From Modestobacter sp. (lineage in GTDB: Bacteria; Actinomycetota; Actinomycetes; Mycobacteriales; Geodermatophilaceae): a DNA stretch of 9,753 bases. Below, piece after piece: positions 6,136-9,753 of the stretch. The position numbers and the translations under genes were made by a program. Location: contig JAOPVN010000126.1 of NCBI GenBank assembly GCA_025966175.1, forward strand, positions 1-9,753, given 5' to 3'. Under the pieces are notes generated by a model. That model saw nothing but the letters and a program-made list of their open reading frames with translations. It was not told the origin of the DNA and ran no database searches. The first letter of the stretch is position 1. Every line of letters begins with the position of its first letter.

Positions 6136-7557
6136 TCAGCCACGGGGTGCGGGGGAGTCGGTCGGGACCGCCGGGGTCGGCGGGTCGGCGTCGGCCGGGG
6201 CTGGTCGTTCGAGTGCGCCGCGGGTCTCCGGGCTCGCTGCGACGGCCACCAGGAAGACCACGACCGAGCCGATGATGAAGAGGGTCAGCCGGCCCGGGAT
6301 GTCGGAGACGTCCGGGCTGAGGAGCGTGACGAAGGTGGGCAGCAGGCCGCCGAGCATGAAGCCGGTGTTCCAGCTGATCGCCGTCCCGCGGGAGCGGATC
6401 GCGGTCGGGTACCGCTCGTTGAGGAAGATCATGACCGGGGCGTACGCGGCGTTGGCGAAGAACGCGAGCAGCACCGTGAGCAGCAGGACCCGGCCGGTGG
6501 CGGACGCGTCGGCCGAGGCCAGCCCCAGGACGATCAGCGGGAGCGCCACCACGTTGGCCGACCCGATCAGCAGCATCGTCCTGCGGCGTCCCAGGCGTTC
6601 GCTCAGCTCTCCGGCGAGGCCCGCGGCGACGACGACCGCCAGGCTCGCGCCCAGCAGCACCCAGCCCCGGGGACCGGCCGGCATCCCGATCACCGAGCCG
6701 AGGAAGGTCGGCATGAACCCCGACGTCAGGTAGTACTGGGCGCCGGCCCCGGCCGCGACCGCGATGTTGAGGAACGTGATGGCGCGGTACCGGCCGGTGA
6801 ACAGGTCCTTGAAGCGCATCTTCTCGGTGGGCGCGGCGACACCCGACCGCTTGGCCTCGGCCTGGGCCTCCAGCCACATCGGCGACTCCTCGACCTTGCG
6901 GAGGACGAAGAGGCTGAGCGCGGCACCGAGCAGCCCGGTGAAGAACATGACCCGCCAGCCCCAGCCGTAGAAGGAGTCGCCCGGGAACAGCTGGGTGATC
7001 ACGATGAAGGCGATGCTCGCCATCGCGGCCCCGAGACCCGCGCCGCCGCCACCGACCAGGCCGCTCATCAGGCCGCGGTACCTCGCCGGGACGCTCTCGG
7101 TGCCCAGGGTGTGCGTGGTCGCGGTGACCCCACCGACGAACAGGCCCTGGACGATCCGGATCGCGATGAAGATGACCGGCGCCGCCAGCCCGATCGCGTC
7201 GTGGCTGGGCACCAGGCCGAGGGCGGCCGTGGACAGGCCGACCCCGGCCAGCACGGTGACCATGATCTTCTTCCGGCCGATCCGGTCGGCCAGCTCACCG
7301 AAGAAGGCGGCGCCGCTGGGGCGCATGACGATGCTGACGGCGAAGGACGCGAACACCAGCGCCAGGCTCAGGGTCTCGCTCTCCGCGGGGAAGATGACCG
7401 AGCCGACCGGTCCCGCGACGTAGAGCAGCAGGAAGAGGTCGAAGAGGTCGAATGCCCAGCCCATCACCGAGGCGAAGGCGGCGGGCAACGGTGATCGGGC
7501 GGCAGGCGGGGCAGCGGGCTGGGACATCTCGGGCTGGGACATCTCGGGCTGGGACAT
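6136..7557 (-). CDS. MFS transporter, aromatic acid / metabolite:H+ symporter type
   Basis: This inner-membrane protein of about 473 residues has a predicted 12 helices in two halves and probably imports an organic acid with protons. Numbered from the ATG at 7557, helix 1 carries FDLFDLFL with Asp37 and Asp40, matching the DxxD pattern known to matter in the 4-hydroxybenzoate transporter PcaK. The MFS motif GELADRIGRKK lies at 87-97 and its counterpart GELSERLGRRR at 316-326. YGWGWRVMF (197-205) and ESPMWLE (225-231) are also typical of the sugar/metabolite symporter branch. The C-terminal tail is hydrophilic and Pro-rich. The start is uncertain: a GTG at 7566 and three Met codons in a 15-base repeat compete. 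The ATG at 7557 is preferred because GGTGA lies five bases before it. It sits between P450 and SDR in the operon, so it probably brings in the cluster's substrate. Confidence 0.9.
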   Translation of the reverse strand: MSQPEMSQPEMSQPAAPPAARSPLPAAFASVMGWAFDLFDLFLLLYVAGPVGSVIFPAESETLSLALVFASFAVSIVMRPSGAAFFGELADRIGRKKIMVTVLAGVGLSTAALGLVPSHDAIGLAAPVIFIAIRIVQGLFVGGVTATTHTLGTESVPARYRGLMSGLVGGGGAGLGAAMASIAFIVITQLFPGDSFYGWGWRVMFFTGLLGAALSLFVLRKVEESPMWLEAQAEAKRSGVAAPTEKMRFKDLFTGRYRAITFLNIAVAAGAGAQYYLTSGFMPTFLGSVIGMPAGPRGWVLLGASLAVVVAAGLAGELSERLGRRRTMLLIGSANVVALPLIVLGLASADASATGRVLLLTVLLAFFANAAYAPVMIFLNERYPTAIRSRGTAISWNTGFMLGGLLPTFVTLLSPDVSDIPGRLTLFIIGSVVVFLVAVAASPETRGALERPAPADADPPTPAVPTDSPAPRG

Positions 7558-7560
7558 CGG
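7516..7560 (-). repeat. Three tandem 15-base repeats in the transporter N-terminus
   Basis: The unit GGGCTGGGACATCTC (plus strand) occurs at 7516-7530 and 7531-7545, and again with two changes at 7546-7560. Read on the minus strand it encodes MSQPE, MSQPE, MSQPA, placing a Met codon in each copy. The near-identity at DNA level suggests recent slippage duplication. The segment precedes the first membrane helix and is probably unstructured. Confidence 0.9.
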
Positions 7561-7630
7561 TGTCACCGGGTTCCGTGAGCGGGGTTGCGTGCGGGACGGG
7601 GCGGGGCAGGCGGTCGGTGGGGTGGTCCCG

Positions 7631-8836
7631 TCACCAGGTGACCGGCAACCGTCGGACGCCCAGGTGCCGGCCGCCGCCCTCGAGGGGGCTGGTCCGCTCG
7701 ACCTCGCCGTCGAGGTGGAAGCCGGGGAGCCGCCGGAGCACCGTGCTGAGGGCGATCCGCATCTCCGCCCGGGCCAGGGGCATCCCGGGGCAGCTGTGGA
7801 TCCCGGCGCCGAACGCGAGGTGCCGGTTCGGCTTGCGGTCCAGGACCACCTCGTCGGGGTCGAGGAAGACCTCGGCGTCCCGGTTGGCCGAGCCGAACAG
7901 CAGCATCACCCGGTCGCCGGCGCGCACCAGCTGGTCGCCGACCGGGACGTCCTCGGTGGCCACCCGGGGGAACCAGTGCAGCGGGGTCTCGAACCGGAGG
8001 ATCTCCTCGATGGCCAACGGGATCCGGGACTCGTCCTCGAGCAGCTGGGCGTGGGTCTCCGGGTGCTCGGCCAGGTAGAGCAGCGCGTTGCCCAGCCCGA
8101 GTGCGGTGGAGTCGTGGCCGGCGTAGGTCAGGATGAACATCATGTTGGCGAGTTCCTCGTCGGGGACGTGGAGCTCGTCGTTCAGCTGCAGGAGCTCGGA
8201 GATGAAGTCCTCGCCCGGGTGTGCGCGGCGTTCGGCGAAGACCTCGATCCAGTAGTCGCACACCCGCTGGATGACGTCCTGGCCGGCCTCCCCGGCGGCG
8301 TGCTCCAGGAACTCCAGCGAGTAACCCCGGATGTCCTCGGCCTGGGCGGGGCCGAGCCCGTACAGCTGGGTGATCACGTCCAGCGGCAGCGGGACGGCGA
8401 GCTGCTCGACCAGTTCGGCGCGACCGGCGTCGATGAACCGGTCCACCAGCCCGTCGACCGTCGCCTGGATCGCCGGCTCCATCCGCCGGGCCGCCGCCGG
8501 ACTGGTGAGCGGGGCGATGAGCGCGCGGAACCTGCCGTGCTCCGGCGGGTCGTGGTCGATGGGCGGGAAGCGGTGCGTGGACACCGCCGGCACGTAGACC
8601 CCGCCGGCCGAGGAGAACCGTGCGTTGTCCATCGCGGCGGCCCGCACGTCGGCGTACCGGGACAGCGCCCAGTAGCCGCCGTGCTGCTCGCCCCGGGAGA
8701 CCGGGCACGTGGCCCGCAGCTCCGCGTACAGCTCGTAGGCGCGGTCCGGCGTGAGGTCGGGGGAGTGCGGGTCGAAGACGGGACACCGGCCCGCGCCCGG
8801 TTCGCCGTCCGTCTCCGTGCCCTGGACATCCGTCAT
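7631..8836 (-). CDS. Cytochrome P450 (bacterial soluble type)
   Basis: This 401-residue soluble heme monooxygenase inserts one oxygen atom from O2 into a substrate using electrons from a ferredoxin system. The I-helix motif is AGHDST (239-244), with Asp242 and Ser243 aligning with Asp251-Thr252 of P450cam. The K-helix ExxR is Glu278-Arg281. The heme loop is FGAGIHSCPG (342-351) with ligand Cys349. DHDPPEHGRFR (94-104) is the usual C-helix heme-contact region. Length is normal and there is no membrane anchor. AAGGAG lies seven bases before the ATG, and the start overlaps the UbiX stop as ATGA. No ferredoxin or ferredoxin reductase lies in the window, so its electron donors must be encoded elsewhere. 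With SDR and ALDH downstream, methyl or methylene hydroxylation is a reasonable guess; O-demethylation, as by other P450s of aromatic catabolism, is an alternative. Confidence 0.95.
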   Translation of the reverse strand: MTDVQGTETDGEPGAGRCPVFDPHSPDLTPDRAYELYAELRATCPVSRGEQHGGYWALSRYADVRAAAMDNARFSSAGGVYVPAVSTHRFPPIDHDPPEHGRFRALIAPLTSPAAARRMEPAIQATVDGLVDRFIDAGRAELVEQLAVPLPLDVITQLYGLGPAQAEDIRGYSLEFLEHAAGEAGQDVIQRVCDYWIEVFAERRAHPGEDFISELLQLNDELHVPDEELANMMFILTYAGHDSTALGLGNALLYLAEHPETHAQLLEDESRIPLAIEEILRFETPLHWFPRVATEDVPVGDQLVRAGDRVMLLFGSANRDAEVFLDPDEVVLDRKPNRHLAFGAGIHSCPGMPLARAEMRIALSTVLRRLPGFHLDGEVERTSPLEGGGRHLGVRRLPVTW

Positions 8837-9447
8837 GGCCGAACTCCTTCGCGTCGTGTGTCCTGCCGGGTCGGGCTGCGCTCACCGGTCCAGCGCCGGT
8901 CGCTCCCGGCGTCGAGGCCGAGCAGGTCGAGCGCGCGGTCGACGGTGTCGTCGACGATCTCCTCGACCGACGCCGGTCGGGTGTAGAAGGCCGGCACCGG
9001 CGGCATCACCACGGCGCCCGACTCGGTCACCTGGGACATCAGCCGCAGGTGACCGGCGTGCAGCGGCGTCTCCCGGAGCAGCAGCACCAGGCGCCGGCGT
9101 TCCTTGAGGGTCACGTCGGCGGCCCGGACGACGAGGTCCTCGTCGTAGCTGTTGGCGATCCCGGACAACGTCCGCACGCTGCACGGGGCGACGAGCATCC
9201 CCGCGACCGGGAACGACCCGCTGGAGATCGAGGCGCCCAGGTCGTTCGGTGAGTGGACGACGCCGGCCCGGTCCCGGACGTCCTGCACCGAGAGATCGGT
9301 CTCGTGGCTCAGCGTCGCGATGCCGGACCTGGTGATCACCAGGTGGGTCTCGACGCCGGCGTCGGCGAGCTTGTCCAGGGCGCGGATGCCGTAGACGGCC
9401 CCGGAGGCCCCGGTGATGGCCACGATGACCCGGGTGGGCTCAGCCAT
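8833..9447 (-). CDS. ubiX: UbiX/Pad1-family flavin prenyltransferase
   Basis: Enzymes of this family join a dimethylallyl group to FMN, making the prenylated FMN cofactor that UbiD-type decarboxylases need. The 204-residue product has the FMN-binding ITGASGA (11-17), SSGS (75-78), PCSVRTLSGIANSYDEDL (88-105), the signature KERRRLVLLLRETPLH (115-130) and MPPVPAFYTRP (148-158). About 24 polar residues after the conserved core, rich in Arg, form a tail of unknown use. Its ATG lies within an 8-base overlap with the end of the UbiD gene and has only a weak GGAA ribosome site, so coupled translation from ubiD is likely. It also overlaps the P450 start by four bases. This position strongly suggests it serves the UbiD encoded just upstream. 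Confidence 0.95.
   Translation of the reverse strand: MAEPTRVIVAITGASGAVYGIRALDKLADAGVETHLVITRSGIATLSHETDLSVQDVRDRAGVVHSPNDLGASISSGSFPVAGMLVAPCSVRTLSGIANSYDEDLVVRAADVTLKERRRLVLLLRETPLHAGHLRLMSQVTESGAVVMPPVPAFYTRPASVEEIVDDTVDRALDLLGLDAGSDRRWTGERSPTRQDTRREGVRP
8844..8849 (-). promoter_or_regulatory. Ribosome binding site of the P450 gene
   Basis: AAGGAG on the minus strand lies seven bases before the P450 ATG and within the last codons of ubiX. It is the strongest ribosome site in the right-hand operon, so the P450 may be translated well in its own right as well as by coupling. Confidence 0.7.
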
Positions 9448-9753
9448 GGAGCGCCGGTTCCAGCTGGTCCAGCAGCGCCTGCAGCCGCGCCGGGTCGCTC
9501 ACCGCGGAGCGCATCGCCGCGAACTGGCCACGGGCCGCGGACCCGACCGTGGCGTCCATCGCCAGCTTGGCGGTCACCCCGCCCGGCCCGGCGGAGGGGT
9601 CGAGGCCACCGCCGCGGGCCCGCGGCACGACCATCAGGTCGGTGTCGGCCTGGAACCGGGTGGCCAGCGCCCAGCCGACCTGCTCGTCGTCGAAGACGTC
9701 GACGTCGTCGTCGACGACGACCACCTGCTTCAGCGGCGCCAGGGCGGCGAACA
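9440..9753 (-). CDS. ubiD: UbiD-family decarboxylase, C-terminal part (5' end beyond the window)
   Basis: UbiD enzymes decarboxylate, or reversibly carboxylate, aromatic, heteroaromatic or unsaturated acids using prenylated FMN. Only the last 103 residues of roughly 490 are visible, and the frame is open at the right edge. They contain the family's C-terminal signature: LKQVVVVDDDVDVFDDEQV, then WALATRFQADTDLMVVP, LDPSA and AKLAMDAT. The catalytic Arg-Glu-Glu residues lie in the missing part, so neither activity nor substrate class can be judged. The stop overlaps the ubiX start by eight bases, the usual tight pairing of decarboxylase and cofactor synthase. With an aryl-CoA ligase and a Mo hydroxylase nearby, a furandicarboxylate-type (HmfF-like) role is possible; phenolic-acid or pyrrole-carboxylate decarboxylation are alternatives. 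Confidence 0.92.
   Translation of the reverse strand, partial: FAALAPLKQVVVVDDDVDVFDDEQVGWALATRFQADTDLMVVPRARGGGLDPSAGPGGVTAKLAMDATVGSAARGQFAAMRSAVSDPARLQALLDQLEPALHG

Noticed and set aside
5322..6143. SDR start at the GTG at 6143
   Set aside because: It would overlap the transporter stop but has no ribosome site and adds an Arg-rich leader unlike SDRs. The ATG at 6107 has AGAGGA at good spacing.
6040..7494. 484-codon plus-strand open frame opposite the transporter
   Set aside because: The product is an extreme Asp/Glu/Arg/Gln/Gly-rich chain, the typical antisense of a membrane protein gene in GC-rich DNA.
8833..9753. UbiD/UbiX as ubiquinone biosynthesis genes
   Set aside because: Actinomycetes use menaquinone, and the tight linkage with P450, transporter, SDR and ALDH fits a catabolic decarboxylase better.

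Overview
The window is very GC-rich and looks like chromosomal DNA of an actinomycete (Actinomycetota). The clues are strong G/C bias at third codon positions, GTG and TTG starts, short start/stop overlaps, and a probable leaderless promoter whose -10 box lies six bases before a GTG codon. A genus cannot be fixed from this; Pseudonocardia-like or Geodermatophilus-like soil actinomycetes are only a guess. There are no RNA genes, insertion sequences or CRISPR arrays, and no stretch over about 70 bases lacks a gene.

Layout. (1) Right part, minus strand, read from 9753 down to 3940: the end of a UbiD-type decarboxylase, a UbiX-type flavin prenyltransferase, a cytochrome P450, an MFS aromatic-acid-type symporter, a short-chain dehydrogenase (SDR) and an aldehyde dehydrogenase (ALDH). 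Several starts and stops overlap, so this looks like one operon whose promoter lies beyond the right edge. (2) A single plus-strand PadR-family regulator (3368-3943) meets the ALDH gene tail to tail. (3) Left part, minus strand from 3297 to the left edge: an aryl-CoA ligase resembling 4-chlorobenzoate-CoA ligase, overlapping by 8 bases a molybdenum hydroxylase large subunit (xanthine dehydrogenase family) that is cut by the left edge. The 70-base gap between regulator and ligase holds two face-to-face overlapping promoters and a perfect ATTGT-N7-ACAAT inverted repeat, the best candidate operator.

How the genes may work together (inference). The content is that of a catabolic cluster for an aromatic or heteroaromatic compound. 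The symporter would import an acid. The P450, SDR and ALDH could oxidise a methyl group stepwise to a carboxylate. UbiD, with prenylated FMN made by UbiX, could then remove that carboxylate. The ligase would activate a remaining ring carboxylate as its CoA thioester, and the Mo hydroxylase would hydroxylate the ring of that thioester. The pairing of UbiD/UbiX with an aryl-CoA ligase and a Mo hydroxylase recalls the known furan route (HmfF/HmfG acting on furandicarboxylate, HmfD and HmfABC on furoate). The P450-SDR-ALDH module is not part of that route, so the substrate could be a methylated furan, thiophene or another ring acid. No substrate can be read from the sequence.
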